DNA from: SAR116 cluster bacterium AG-321-K23
GTDB lineage: Bacteria > Pseudomonadota > Alphaproteobacteria > Puniceispirillales > Marisalimonadaceae
DNA length: 64,000 nucleotides
Assembly (NCBI GenBank): GCA_003284565.1
Contig: QBXO01000002.1
Coordinates: 59,329 to 123,328, forward strand
Direction: 5' to 3'
Below are positions 19,372-29,207 of this stretch, in pieces. Made by a program: the position numbers and the translations under genes. Below the pieces are notes generated by a model. It saw only the letters and a program-made list of their open reading frames with translations, made no database searches and was not told the origin of the DNA. The stretch's first letter is position 1, and each line of letters starts with the position of its first letter.

Positions 19372-20424
19372 TTAATGTAATTCATTTTCTCCAATAATTT
19401 TAAATAAATCATCTATAGTATCTTTTTTTATATTTTTAGTAATAAAAACTAAACGTGATTGCTTATATTCACTTGGCCATTTTTCCAACCACTCTAAAGG
19501 ATGGAAAATATGCTGAACGCCATGAATAACGGCCGGACAACTCTGTCCTTTTATATTTAAGATACCTTTGATTCTCAGTATATTCTCGCCCATCTGACTC
19601 ATAAGTAATTCCAGAAAAAAATTTACTGAGGTCATACTTACTGGTTGACTGGTTACCATTGCAAAAGTTTCGATATCGTCACCATGCCGATTTACGTCAT
19701 GTTCGTGATGATGATCATGATGATCATGCGAATGAATAGAAGATTTGTTTTTTTCAATCTCCAACCACTCTCTAACGTTCCAGTCTTTATTTTGTGGATT
19801 ATAATCATTAAGTCCTAGTAACTTTGATACTGGTAAAGAGTTCTTATCACTTTTAATTATAGTAACTTTTGTGTTAATTGCTTTTATTCTCTTGGTTAAA
19901 GAATTTACTTTTTCTTTATCTGCAATGTCGGTCTTACTTAATATAATTATGTCTGCAAAAGCTGTTTGCTTTACCGATTCTTCATGAGCTTTGTATGTAG
20001 ATTCACCATTTATTGAATCAACAACTGTTATCACGCCATCTATTGCATATATTCTTTGAAGATCCAAAGATGTCATTAGAGTATGAATTATAGGAACAGG
20101 ATCAGCCAGACCAGTAGTTTCGATTATCACATGATTGAAAGGTGAAACTTCCCCCTTTTCCATTTTTTTTAAAAGATTAAGAAGTGTTGTTTTTAAATCA
20201 CCCTGAATTGTACAGCAAATACATCCATTTTGTAATTCAATTACATTTTCGTCAGTAGTTTCAATTAAATCATGATCTAAACCAACCTCACCAAATTCAT
20301 TAATAATAATAGCTGCATTAGCCATCTGTTTTTGTTTTATCAAAGATGTTAAAATAGTGGTTTTTCCACTTCCTAAAAAGCCTGTTAAAACTGATATTCC
20401 TATATTTTTTGGAAATGAAGACAT
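19372..20424 (-). CDS. COG0523 (CobW-like) GTP-binding metallochaperone
   Basis: TGFLGSGKTT Walker A, GCICCTIQGDL (CxCC), His-rich segment SIHSHDHHDHHHEHD; Zur-like palindrome upstream. Confidence 0.92.
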   Translation of the reverse strand: MSSFPKNIGISVLTGFLGSGKTTILTSLIKQKQMANAAIIINEFGEVGLDHDLIETTDENVIELQNGCICCTIQGDLKTTLLNLLKKMEKGEVSPFNHVIIETTGLADPVPIIHTLMTSLDLQRIYAIDGVITVVDSINGESTYKAHEESVKQTAFADIIILSKTDIADKEKVNSLTKRIKAINTKVTIIKSDKNSLPVSKLLGLNDYNPQNKDWNVREWLEIEKNKSSIHSHDHHDHHHEHDVNRHGDDIETFAMVTSQPVSMTSVNFFLELLMSQMGENILRIKGILNIKGQSCPAVIHGVQHIFHPLEWLEKWPSEYKQSRLVFITKNIKKDTIDDLFKIIGENELH

Positions 20425-20461
20425 AATTTATTGAATTAGTTTGCTTTAAAATTAAATATAT

Positions 20462-20481
20462 TGTTATGTTATAACATTACA
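20462..20481. promoter_or_regulatory. candidate Zur box in COG0523/folE divergent promoter
   Basis: tgttatgttataacattaca, 20-bp palindrome with one mismatched pair; 19/20 identical to the site at 27386-27405. Confidence 0.85.
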
Positions 20482-20504
20482 GCAATCTAAAAAAAAGTGA
20501 ACAA

Positions 20505-21110
20505 ATGAAAAATAAATCTGAAAACTCAAATATAATTAAATTTAATCCAGACCCTTCTCGTGAAGAAGCTATGGGTGCTGTCAAAACACTTATTGCTTGG
20601 GCTGGAGACAACCCCAATAGAGAAGGTTTAATTGAAACTCCTAAAAGAGTTGTGGATGCTTATAAAGAGTTTTTTGAAGGCTACAGCCAAAACCCTGATG
20701 AGATCTTATCAAAGACTTTTGAAGAAGTTGAAGGTTACGATGAAATGGTACTGATAAAAAATATTAGATTAGAATCTCATTGTGAACATCATATCGTTCC
20801 AATTCTTGGTATAGCTCATGTAGCATATATGCCTAACAAACGAGTTGTTGGAATAAGCAAATTAGCTAGATTAGTAGATGTTTATGCAAAAAGACTTCAA
20901 ATACAAGAAACATTGACTTCACAAATTGCTGAGACAATTCAAAGAGTTTTAGACCCCTTAGGAGTTGCTGTGATTATAGATGCATCTCATCAATGTATGA
21001 CAACTAGAGGGGTTCATAAACCTGAATCTAGTACAGTTACCAAACGGATGCTTGGTGTTTTTAAAGATGATGCAGAAATAAGATCTGAATTTATGCAATT
21101 AATATCTTAA
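20505..21110 (+). CDS. folE: GTP cyclohydrolase I
   Basis: [38 protein letters not shown] (zinc-ligand Cys/His conserved). Confidence 0.95.
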   Translation: MKNKSENSNIIKFNPDPSREEAMGAVKTLIAWAGDNPNREGLIETPKRVVDAYKEFFEGYSQNPDEILSKTFEEVEGYDEMVLIKNIRLESHCEHHIVPILGIAHVAYMPNKRVVGISKLARLVDVYAKRLQIQETLTSQIAETIQRVLDPLGVAVIIDASHQCMTTRGVHKPESSTVTKRMLGVFKDDAEIRSEFMQLIS

Positions 21111-21120
21111 AAAAAAATAC

Positions 21121-22755
21121 TTAACTTATTTTATGCCCACCAAATTGGTCTCTGAGTTTGTTTTTTAATATTTTGCCAGTTGCTCCCAAAGGAATATTAT
21201 CTGTAAAAATTACGTCGTCTGGTATCATCCATTTTGCAACCTTACCATTATACATTTTTAATATATCATCTTTTGCAGGTGATTTCCCCGGCATTGGCTG
21301 AACAATTACAATTGGCCTTTCTTCCCATTTTTCGTGTGGAACAGATATGACAGCAGCATTTGCAACTTCTGGGTGACCAACACATATATTCTCTAAATCT
21401 ATTGAACTTATCCATTCTCCTCCAGATTTGATTATATCTTTGGTTCTATCTGTTATAGTCATGAACCCATCTTGATCTATTTTTGCAACATCACCTGTGT
21501 CGAACCAACCACCATCTAGAAATCTGTCTTTCTCAGAGTTATCTTCAAAATACTCTTTTAAGACCCAGTAACCTCTTGAGAGCAATCTTCCTTGAGTTTC
21601 TCCATCCTCAGGCAAATCATTGCCATCATCATCAACCAACTTCATTTGATGTCCAAAAATTGTTCTTCCCTGAGGTAATTTTTGATCGTAATATTCTTTT
21701 GTATCCTTAGGTTCATCTCCTAATGCTGGCATATTTACAGTTCCTAGTGGGCTCATTTCTGTCATACCCCAAGCATGTATTACTTCTGCACCAAACTCAT
21801 CTTCAAATCCTTCAAACAAGGTTCTTGGGCATGAGGATCCCCCAATAACAAGTCTTTTTACTGTATCAATTTTTTTGCCTGAATCTCTTAAATAATTTAA
21901 TAACAAAAGCCAAATGGTCGGAACACCAAGAGAAATAGTAACTTTCTCATCATTCATTAGGTTTGTTATACTTTCTCCATCTAATTTAGCGCCTGGAAAT
22001 ACTAATTTTGTTCCACACATCGGAGCTGCATAAGGAGTACCCCATGCATTAACGTGAAACATAGGAACTACAGGCAAGACAACATCTTTAACACCGTAAG
22101 GAACAACATCTTTTAAATTCATTCCATAGGCATGAAGTACTGTTGATCGATGAGAATATAAAACTCCTTTTGGATTTCCTGTTGTTCCAGATGTATAACA
22201 TAGTGAAGATGCTGTCTTTTCATCTAGTTGAGGCCAATCATATTGATCTGAATGATCCTTAATCAAATCCTCATAACAAATTACTTTGATACCACTTTTA
22301 ATACTTGGTTTAACCATATTTTTATCGTCAGTCATTACAATAATAGCCTGTACGGTTTTAAAGTTTTCTGAGGCTTTTTCGACTAAAGGTAAAATATTTA
22401 AATCAACACATAAAACTTTGTCTTTTGCATGATTAACAATATAAGAAACTTGATCAGGATGAAGTCTAGGGTTTATAGTATGACAAACTAAACCACTTGA
22501 TGAAGTTGCATAATAGATTTCCAAGTGTCTATAACCATTCCATGCCAATGTCCCCACTCTATCACTTTTTTTCAAGTCAAGTGATTTTAAGGCATTAGCT
22601 AATTTCTTAGTTCTTTTTCCCCAGTCAAAGTAATTATATCTATGGATACCACCTTCAACTGTATTTGATACAATTTCTTGACTGCTATAGTTTTTAATAG
22701 CATGTTCAAAAATAGTTGAAATTAATAGAGGATGATCCTGCATTAAACCAAACAA
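21121..22755 (-). CDS. AMP-binding fatty-acid--CoA ligase family protein
   Basis: [56 protein letters not shown]. Confidence 0.92.
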   Translation of the reverse strand: MFGLMQDHPLLISTIFEHAIKNYSSQEIVSNTVEGGIHRYNYFDWGKRTKKLANALKSLDLKKSDRVGTLAWNGYRHLEIYYATSSSGLVCHTINPRLHPDQVSYIVNHAKDKVLCVDLNILPLVEKASENFKTVQAIIVMTDDKNMVKPSIKSGIKVICYEDLIKDHSDQYDWPQLDEKTASSLCYTSGTTGNPKGVLYSHRSTVLHAYGMNLKDVVPYGVKDVVLPVVPMFHVNAWGTPYAAPMCGTKLVFPGAKLDGESITNLMNDEKVTISLGVPTIWLLLLNYLRDSGKKIDTVKRLVIGGSSCPRTLFEGFEDEFGAEVIHAWGMTEMSPLGTVNMPALGDEPKDTKEYYDQKLPQGRTIFGHQMKLVDDDGNDLPEDGETQGRLLSRGYWVLKEYFEDNSEKDRFLDGGWFDTGDVAKIDQDGFMTITDRTKDIIKSGGEWISSIDLENICVGHPEVANAAVISVPHEKWEERPIVIVQPMPGKSPAKDDILKMYNGKVAKWMIPDDVIFTDNIPLGATGKILKNKLRDQFGGHKIS

Positions 22756-22842
22756 ATTACTCTCCTATCAAATTATATTTAAATATATAATCACCTAAAA
22801 TAAATTATTAATAGTACTATTTCAAAGTAAAATAAAATTAAT

Positions 22843-23757
22843 TTATAGCTTTTTGTGTGAATAAGTTGTGTCGTATTTTTTAGATAAATATTCGCCAGCT
22901 ATTATATTAGCTTTTTCAGATATTATGGTGTCAAATTGAGGATTAAAGAAAAATGGTATGGAAAATCTTTCATTATTATTTCCATATACTCGGTGTGGTG
23001 TAGCTTTTATTTTTTCCCCAGACCAAAATTCTAACATATCACCAAAATTCACAATAACCTCATCTTCTTTAGGATTAACTAACTCCCATTCGTTAGAAGG
23101 ATTTTTAATTTCAAGACCAGGGTTACTATCTGTTAGTAGAATCGTTAAACAACCATAGTCAGTATGAGGAGCTATTCCATAATCTTTATTTGATAACGCA
23201 GACTTTCTGGGAGGATAGTAATTGCACCTCAACAACGACATAGGATTTTTGAATTTATCTCTAAAAAAGTTTTCAGAATAACCTAATGAAAACTCAATAG
23301 AAGAAAGTATGTTTATACCTATTTGCGTACATAGATCGTAATATTCGTTAACATTTTCTTCAAAATTAGGTAGTTGAGAAGGCCAAAGATTTTCAGAATA
23401 ATAAGTTAGATTTTTAAACTTTGAACTAACTTTTTTAAACGGTCCTGAGTCAAAAATTTCTTTATAATCAGGATTATAATCTGGATTAACTTGTTCTCCA
23501 CGTGGTGCACCCCACCCTCTATTTGAAGATGTTAAAGCCATATTTACTTCGTTCTTTTCCTCAAGAGTAAGACTAAAAAAAGCTTTATAGGTTTTAAAAA
23601 TATTTTTTTTTACATTTGAATCAATAAGGGTATTTTTTAATAACAAAAAACCATATTGAGAAATTGCATAATTAAATTTTTTAGACTCGTCTTCAAAGGA
23701 TGGATCATTTTGATTTACAATGATTTTATAATCTATTTTTGGTATAGTTGAATTCAT
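22843..23757 (-). CDS. 2-oxoglutarate/Fe(II)-dependent dioxygenase, isopenicillin-N-synthase-like
   Basis: APHTDYGCLTILLTD, ATPHRVYGNNNERFSIPFFFNP (HxD...H, RxS). Confidence 0.9.
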   Translation of the reverse strand: MNSTIPKIDYKIIVNQNDPSFEDESKKFNYAISQYGFLLLKNTLIDSNVKKNIFKTYKAFFSLTLEEKNEVNMALTSSNRGWGAPRGEQVNPDYNPDYKEIFDSGPFKKVSSKFKNLTYYSENLWPSQLPNFEENVNEYYDLCTQIGINILSSIEFSLGYSENFFRDKFKNPMSLLRCNYYPPRKSALSNKDYGIAPHTDYGCLTILLTDSNPGLEIKNPSNEWELVNPKEDEVIVNFGDMLEFWSGEKIKATPHRVYGNNNERFSIPFFFNPQFDTIISEKANIIAGEYLSKKYDTTYSHKKL

Positions 23758-23859
23758 AGTTATTAAATCATTATAAATTTTAAAATTTCAAGATTTAAAC
23801 TAAATATTATGTAATAAGCTAACTTCAAGTGTATATTTAAAATTAAAAAATAATTACAG

Positions 23860-24327
23860 GTGTTTAAAATGATTATAATAAATAATCCTAACGAAATAAA
23901 AAATTTTATAAATAAGCCTCTTACTCCAAGTGACTGGTATTATGTTACACAAGAGAAAATAAATAAATTTGCTGATGCCACATCTGATCATCAATGGATA
24001 CATGTTGACGAAGAAAGAGCCAAAAAAGAAATGCCTGATGGAAAAACAATTGCACATGGATATTATATGGTTTCTCTACTTCCAAAATTAGCTGCTCAAA
24101 ATGCAGAAATTAAAAATACATCTAGAACTCTTAACTATGGATCTGACAAAGTACGTTTCATTAACATGGTAAAGGTTGGCTCTCATGTTCGGCTAAATAG
24201 AACAATAATTTCTTGTGAGGAAATGAAAAATGGAGGTTTTAGAGTTGTAAATAAGTGTGAATTAGAAATTAAAAATGATACTAAACCTGCTTTCATAGCA
24301 GAAACAATATCATTAGTATTTCCATAA
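23860..24327 (+). CDS. MaoC-like dehydratase (hotdog)
   Basis: FADATSDHQWIHVDEERAKKEMPDGKTIAHGYYMVSLLP; ATG at 23869 is an alternative start. Confidence 0.9.
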   Translation: MFKMIIINNPNEIKNFINKPLTPSDWYYVTQEKINKFADATSDHQWIHVDEERAKKEMPDGKTIAHGYYMVSLLPKLAAQNAEIKNTSRTLNYGSDKVRFINMVKVGSHVRLNRTIISCEEMKNGGFRVVNKCELEIKNDTKPAFIAETISLVFP

Positions 24328-24343
24328 AAATTAAGGAATTATT

Positions 24344-25312
24344 ATGAAAGCTATAGTATGCAATAACTTTGGCCCTATTAGAGAGATTCAATACAAAGAA
24401 GTAGATGAACCAAACCTAAATGAAGATAGTATTTTAATTAAAGTTAATTCTGTAGGTGTAAATTTTCCTGACGGCCTTCTTGTTCAAGGAAAATATCAGC
24501 TCAAGCCTGAAACTCCTTTTATTCCAGGTATGGAAGTTGCTGGTGAAGTAATTAGCCTTGGATCTAAAGTCTCTGATTTTGTAGTAGGAGATCGCATTGC
24601 TGCACTATCTCAACTTAATGGATATGCAGAAAAAATTGTGGTTAACACATCTTCTACATTTAAAATTCCTGAAAATATGTCATATGATGATGGTTGTGCA
24701 TTATTGTGTGCTTACGGAACATCACACTATGCTCTAAAACAAAGAGGAAATTTAAAAAAAGGTGAAACACTTGTTGTATTAGGTGCATCAGGTTCTACTG
24801 GAATAGCTGCCATCCAAATTGGTAAGATCATGGGGGCAAAAGTGATTGCTGTTGCTTCTAACAGTGAAAAACAAAAAATAGCTGAAGAAAATGGGGCTGA
24901 TTTATCAATAGGATATGACAACTTAAAAGAAAAACTAAAAGAAATTTCAGGCGGTAAAGGTATTGATGTTATTTTTGATCCCGTTGGTGGAGATACTTTT
25001 GATACAATTGCAAGAACAATGGCGAGAAAAGGAAGATTATTAGTCATTGGATTTGCATCTGGAACAATACCTAAATTAGCAGTGAATTTAGCTTTGGTTA
25101 AAGAATTCAGTGTGGTTGGTGTTTTTTGGGGTGCATTTACCAGGGCTGAACCAGATGAATATAAAAAAAATATGATTGAATTATTTGACTGGTACCAAAA
25201 AGGTCTATTAAAACCACTAATAGAGGAAAATCATGCACTATCTGAAGCAGCTAATGTTTTAGAAAAAATTCTTGCAAGAGGTGCAAAAGGGAAAATTATT
25301 TTAAAACCATAA
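24344..25312 (+). CDS. NADPH:quinone oxidoreductase-like MDR family protein
   Basis: LVVLGASGSTGIAAIQIGKIMGAKVIA, FIPGMEVAGEV. Confidence 0.9.
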   Translation: MKAIVCNNFGPIREIQYKEVDEPNLNEDSILIKVNSVGVNFPDGLLVQGKYQLKPETPFIPGMEVAGEVISLGSKVSDFVVGDRIAALSQLNGYAEKIVVNTSSTFKIPENMSYDDGCALLCAYGTSHYALKQRGNLKKGETLVVLGASGSTGIAAIQIGKIMGAKVIAVASNSEKQKIAEENGADLSIGYDNLKEKLKEISGGKGIDVIFDPVGGDTFDTIARTMARKGRLLVIGFASGTIPKLAVNLALVKEFSVVGVFWGAFTRAEPDEYKKNMIELFDWYQKGLLKPLIEENHALSEAANVLEKILARGAKGKIILKP

Positions 25313-25338
25313 AACTTACTTATACAATTTCAATAATT

Positions 25339-26142
25339 TCAATCTTTTTTTATAAGTCCAAATAGGTAAGAAAGAAAGAACAAAGTAGCACTTACAATTA
25401 CTATTGATGGCCCAGATGGGGCATCGACTTCTACGGAAAGAAAAATACCTAATATTACTGAAAAAATGCCAATCAATGTAGCAAATAGTGCCATTTGCTG
25501 TGGTGAACCTGCTAATCTTCTAGAAGTCGCAGCAGGTATTATCAACATTGCTGTTATTAGCAATAATCCTATAATTTGTAATGATACTGCTACAACAATA
25601 GTTAATACAGTTGTAAGTAATAGATTAATATATATAGGATTTATACCCTCAGCTCTTGCTAAGTCTTCATCTATTGTAACCAATAGAAGTGAAGACCAAT
25701 TTATAGAAACAAGAATAATAACTAAAATTACGCCAAGATACATCCACCACAAATCATTTGAGCTAACTGTCAAAATATCTCCAAACAAAAACGCATGAAT
25801 ATCAATTTTAATTCTGTTAAGAGAGATTACAATGATACCAATGGAAAGAGCTAGATGAGCCAAAACTCCTAAAAGGGTATCTGTTGACAAAATTTTATTT
25901 TGCTGGAGCCACAGAAAAAGTATACCAAAAATCAAACATACAACAATAATTCCAAAGTTAATTCCAGTACCTAGCAAGATACCTAATCCAACACCTAATA
26001 ACGAACTATGTGCAATAGATTCTCCGTAGTAAGACATTCGTCGCCAAACAACAAAACATCCTACAAGTCCAGATATTAAAGCAACCGCAATGCCTGCAAG
26101 TATACCTCTTAAAATAAATGGGTCAGTTATTTTTGTCTCCAA
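25339..26142 (-). CDS. znuB: zinc ABC transporter permease
   Basis: GCFVVWRRMSYYGESIAHSSLLGVGLG; operonic with znuC and zur. Confidence 0.92.
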   Translation of the reverse strand: METKITDPFILRGILAGIAVALISGLVGCFVVWRRMSYYGESIAHSSLLGVGLGILLGTGINFGIIVVCLIFGILFLWLQQNKILSTDTLLGVLAHLALSIGIIVISLNRIKIDIHAFLFGDILTVSSNDLWWMYLGVILVIILVSINWSSLLLVTIDEDLARAEGINPIYINLLLTTVLTIVVAVSLQIIGLLLITAMLIIPAATSRRLAGSPQQMALFATLIGIFSVILGIFLSVEVDAPSGPSIVIVSATLFFLSYLFGLIKKD

Positions 26143-26878
26143 TTAAAAAATTGCTATCACTGTGAGATGGATTGTTTGTATGTTGGTAAACGGCCATCAT
26201 ATTGGCCATGTCTTTACCAAACATAGAAATAAATTCTGGGTCTTGAGCAACTTGCTGAGGTTTTCCTGAACAACAAATATGATTAGAAAGGCACAAAACT
26301 TTTTTTGTTGAAACCATTACTAAATGTAGATCGTGAGAAACCATTAAAATACTAATATCTCTTTTTGAATATATTTCTTGAATCAGTTTATAAAAACTCA
26401 ATTGCCCTGATATATCTAAATTTTGAGCAGGTTCATCCAAAACAAGTAAGTCCGGGTTATTTAACAAACTTCTTGCCAACAAAACTCTTTGCATTTCTCC
26501 ACCAGATAAGACTGAAAGTTGTTTGTCCACTAAATGTCTAATATCAACCTCTGAAATTACTTGTTTGAAAGAAATATCATCATATTTTTTTCGAACAGTA
26601 ATAAAATTTTTTACCGTTATAGGCATTGTATTAATTACATTTATACTTTGTGGCATGTACCCTATTTTTAATTTGTCTTTTTTCTGAATCTCTCCAAAAT
26701 TAGGTTTATAAAAACCCATCAAACATTTTAATAGCATGGTTTTGCCAGCACCGTTAGGGCCAATGATAGTAATAAAATCATTTTTATTAATTTGTATATC
26801 GATGTTTTTTAAAATAGATTTCTGATGTTTGAAAACGCTAACGTTTGAAGCAGAAATTAAGGCATTAAATGTGTTCAT
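26123..26878 (-). CDS. znuC: zinc ABC transporter ATP-binding protein
   Basis: IGPNGAGKTMLLKCL, LSGGEMQRVLLARSLL; ATG at 26878 gives an ATGA overlap with zur (the ORF track extends to 26899). Confidence 0.9.
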   Translation of the reverse strand: MNTFNALISASNVSVFKHQKSILKNIDIQINKNDFITIIGPNGAGKTMLLKCLMGFYKPNFGEIQKKDKLKIGYMPQSINVINTMPITVKNFITVRKKYDDISFKQVISEVDIRHLVDKQLSVLSGGEMQRVLLARSLLNNPDLLVLDEPAQNLDISGQLSFYKLIQEIYSKRDISILMVSHDLHLVMVSTKKVLCLSNHICCSGKPQQVAQDPEFISMFGKDMANMMAVYQHTNNPSHSDSNFLIGDKNN

Positions 26879-27339
26879 TTTTGATTGCAGTCTAGACAAT
26901 GTCCTTCAATTTCTAGTGTAGTATTACTAATAACAAAGTTATGATGTACAGCAGTTTTTGAAATTCTGTCTTTTAAACTGTCGTCACAGCATTCTTGATA
27001 AATATTACATTTTTTACAAATTAAAAAATAACATTCTTTATTAGCCTTAGGATGAAAACATCCTACATAAGAATTTATGGAATTTAGCTTATGAACAAAC
27101 CCATTTTCTATTAAAAAATCAATCGCTCTGTAAACTGTTGGTGGATGCGAAGATTTGTCATTTATATTGCTTATTTCATCAAGTATTTCATAAGCTTTTA
27201 CAGGTTTGTTATTTTTAACAATTATCTCAAAAACTTGTCGTCTAATTTGTGTAAGACCTAATTTATTTGATTTACAAATTTGTTCAACTTTATAAATTGT
27301 ATCATTTAATTCAGTTGTGGATTTTGTTTTCATATTCAT
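26875..27339 (-). CDS. zur: Fur-family zinc uptake regulator
   Basis: Fur fold: HPPTVYRAIDFLIENGFVHKL, CKKCN and CLDC zinc-site Cys pairs; genomic context znuCB/znuA. Confidence 0.9.
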   Translation of the reverse strand: MNMKTKSTTELNDTIYKVEQICKSNKLGLTQIRRQVFEIIVKNNKPVKAYEILDEISNINDKSSHPPTVYRAIDFLIENGFVHKLNSINSYVGCFHPKANKECYFLICKKCNIYQECCDDSLKDRISKTAVHHNFVISNTTLEIEGHCLDCNQK

Positions 27340-27385
27340 GCCCTACTCTACAATAATAAAGTTGACTTTGAAACAATATAATATA

Positions 27386-27405
27386 TGTTATGTTATAACA
27401 TTGCA
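27386..27405. promoter_or_regulatory. candidate Zur box in zur/znuA divergent promoter
   Basis: tgttatgttataacattgca; core TGTTATAACA plus flanks identical (19/20) to the site at 20462-20481; inside the track ORF but upstream of the likely znuA start. Confidence 0.88.
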
Positions 27406-27429
27406 ACCGCTAATCAAGGACATATAATA

Positions 27430-28536
27430 ATGTTTAAATTTCTAACTATTTTTTCTTTCATAATTTGTTATAGTTTCAATTTATTTGCTGCTGAAACAAC
27501 AGGAGTTGTTACAACTATTCAACCAATAAATTCTTTAGTAAGTGCTATTATTGGAAATACTGGTAAAACAATTTCATTAATACCAGCTGAAATTTCTCCT
27601 CACGAACATAAGTTAAAACCTTCAGATACAAAAAAACTGCAAAATGCAAACATAATATTTTTTGTTTCAGATCATCTTGAGTCGAGTGTGGCTAAAGTAT
27701 TTAAAAACCTTCCTAAAAACATAAAAATAATCAACTTAATGGAAGATACTGGAATTAAACATTTAGCAATAAGAGATAATGAAGCATGGGAACGTCATGA
27801 CCATCACCATGGTCATGGAGATCATAATGACCATGACAAACATGCAAAAAAACATGACGATCATGACCATGATAAACATGAAAAGAAGCACGATGATCAC
27901 GACCATGATAAACATGAAAAGAAGCACGATGATCACAACCATGATAAACATGAAAAGAAGCACGATGATCACGACCATGACAAACATGCAAAAAAACATG
28001 ATGATCACGATGATCATGAAAAAGAAGATGACGTTCACATTTGGTTAAGTCCAGATAACGCAGTGAAAATTATCAAAAAGATAAATAAAGAATTGAGTTT
28101 ATTTTTCCCAGAAAATGCCAAAACGTATGATCAAAATGCCAATCAAATGATTAAGAAAATTAATCAATTAAAAGTTGAATTAAAAAATGAATTATCAGGT
28201 ATTAAAGATAAACCATTTGTAGTATTTCATGATGCATATCAATATTTTGAAAAAAGTTTCGGTTTAAATGCTGTTGGCTCTGTTACGTTAGAAGGAGATG
28301 TAGCTTCTTCACCAAAGCAAATATCTTTTATAAAAGATAAAATTATTAAATTAAAAGCTTCATGTGTTTTTCAAGAACCTCAGTTTGATAGTAAATTAGT
28401 AAAAATTGTGGTTGAAGGTACCAATGCACAAATAGGTACACTAGATCCTATTGGTATTAATGTAAAAAGTGGAGAAAATTTTTATTTACAATTACTCAAA
28501 AACATGGCTAAAAGTCTGAAAGATTGTTTAGGGTAA
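27430..28536 (+). CDS. znuA: zinc ABC transporter substrate-binding protein with His-rich loop
   Basis: ATG at 27430 gives signal peptide MFKFLTIFSFIICYSFNLFAAE; SPHEHKLKPSD, HIWLSPDNA, VFHDAYQYFEKSFGL ZnuA motifs. Confidence 0.92.
   Translation: MFKFLTIFSFIICYSFNLFAAETTGVVTTIQPINSLVSAIIGNTGKTISLIPAEISPHEHKLKPSDTKKLQNANIIFFVSDHLESSVAKVFKNLPKNIKIINLMEDTGIKHLAIRDNEAWERHDHHHGHGDHNDHDKHAKKHDDHDHDKHEKKHDDHDHDKHEKKHDDHNHDKHEKKHDDHDHDKHAKKHDDHDDHEKEDDVHIWLSPDNAVKIIKKINKELSLFFPENAKTYDQNANQMIKKINQLKVELKNELSGIKDKPFVVFHDAYQYFEKSFGLNAVGSVTLEGDVASSPKQISFIKDKIIKLKASCVFQEPQFDSKLVKIVVEGTNAQIGTLDPIGINVKSGENFYLQLLKNMAKSLKDCLG
27853..28028 (+). repeat. 36-bp in-frame tandem repeat encoding (HDDHDHDKHEKK)n in znuA
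   Basis: Units start at 27853, 27889, 27925, 27961, partial from 27997; degenerate copy upstream from about 27826. Confidence 0.92.
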
Positions 28537-28545
28537 TGATTAGAA

Positions 28546-29187
28546 ATGTTTATTTGTGAAGATATATCATTTGATATAGACGGACAAAAACTATTTTCAA
28601 ACATCAATTTAAATCTTAAACCTCAGAAGGACCTTTTAATAACTGGTCCTTCTGGAATTGGTAAAACAACATTACTTAGTATTTTATGCGGTATTCAAAA
28701 ACCAACCACTGGTAAAATAACTTATAATAGTATTGACCTCTATAATTTACCTGAAAACAAAATAGACGAATTTAGAGGTAAAAATCTTGGTATTGTTTTT
28801 CAGAATTTCAACTTAATTAATACATTCACTGTTAAACAAAACATAGAAATTGCTCTTAGTGCTATTGATACAAAAAAATCAATTCCGTTTTTTAACCTTT
28901 TGGATAGAGTTGGACTGGCAAACAAATCACATATAAAAGTTGCAAACTTAAGCATTGGTGAAAAACAAAGACTTGCGGTGGCACGTGCATTTGTTGGAGA
29001 TCCGAAATGGGTTTTTTGTGATGAACCAACTTCATCATTAGACGATAAAAATGCCAATATTATTGCTCATTTGATAAAAGAAGAAAGCTTGCGTTGTAAA
29101 GCTTCTCTTATACTTATAACACATGATAACCGCATACAATCTCTAATAAATTTCTCTAATATTTTAAAATTAGGAGAAGAGTTATAA
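28546..29187 (+). CDS. ABC transporter ATP-binding protein, LolD/MacB-like
   Basis: GPSGIGKTTLLSILCG, FQNFNLINTFTV, SIGEKQRLAVARA. Confidence 0.9.
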   Translation: MFICEDISFDIDGQKLFSNINLNLKPQKDLLITGPSGIGKTTLLSILCGIQKPTTGKITYNSIDLYNLPENKIDEFRGKNLGIVFQNFNLINTFTVKQNIEIALSAIDTKKSIPFFNLLDRVGLANKSHIKVANLSIGEKQRLAVARAFVGDPKWVFCDEPTSSLDDKNANIIAHLIKEESLRCKASLILITHDNRIQSLINFSNILKLGEEL

Positions 29188-29207
29188 ATATTTTTTATAT
29201 ATCTATT

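Noticed and set aside
19690-19740. His-rich DNA repeat in the COG0523 gene as a separate element
   Set aside because: Short low-complexity coding stretch (HDHHDHHHEHD) typical of this family; not a distinct repeat element
27385-27429. Extended ZnuA N-terminus from ATG at 27385 (MLCYNIATANQGHII)
   Set aside because: It would encode through the Zur box and place the signal peptide internally; ATG at 27430 gives a clean signal peptide
27755-28048. Three overlapping ORFs (27755-27991 -, 27763-28038 -, 27779-28048 +) rich in His/Met/Val/Phe
   Set aside because: Alternate-frame translations of the ZnuA His-rich tandem repeat; absence of stops is a compositional artefact of the repeat
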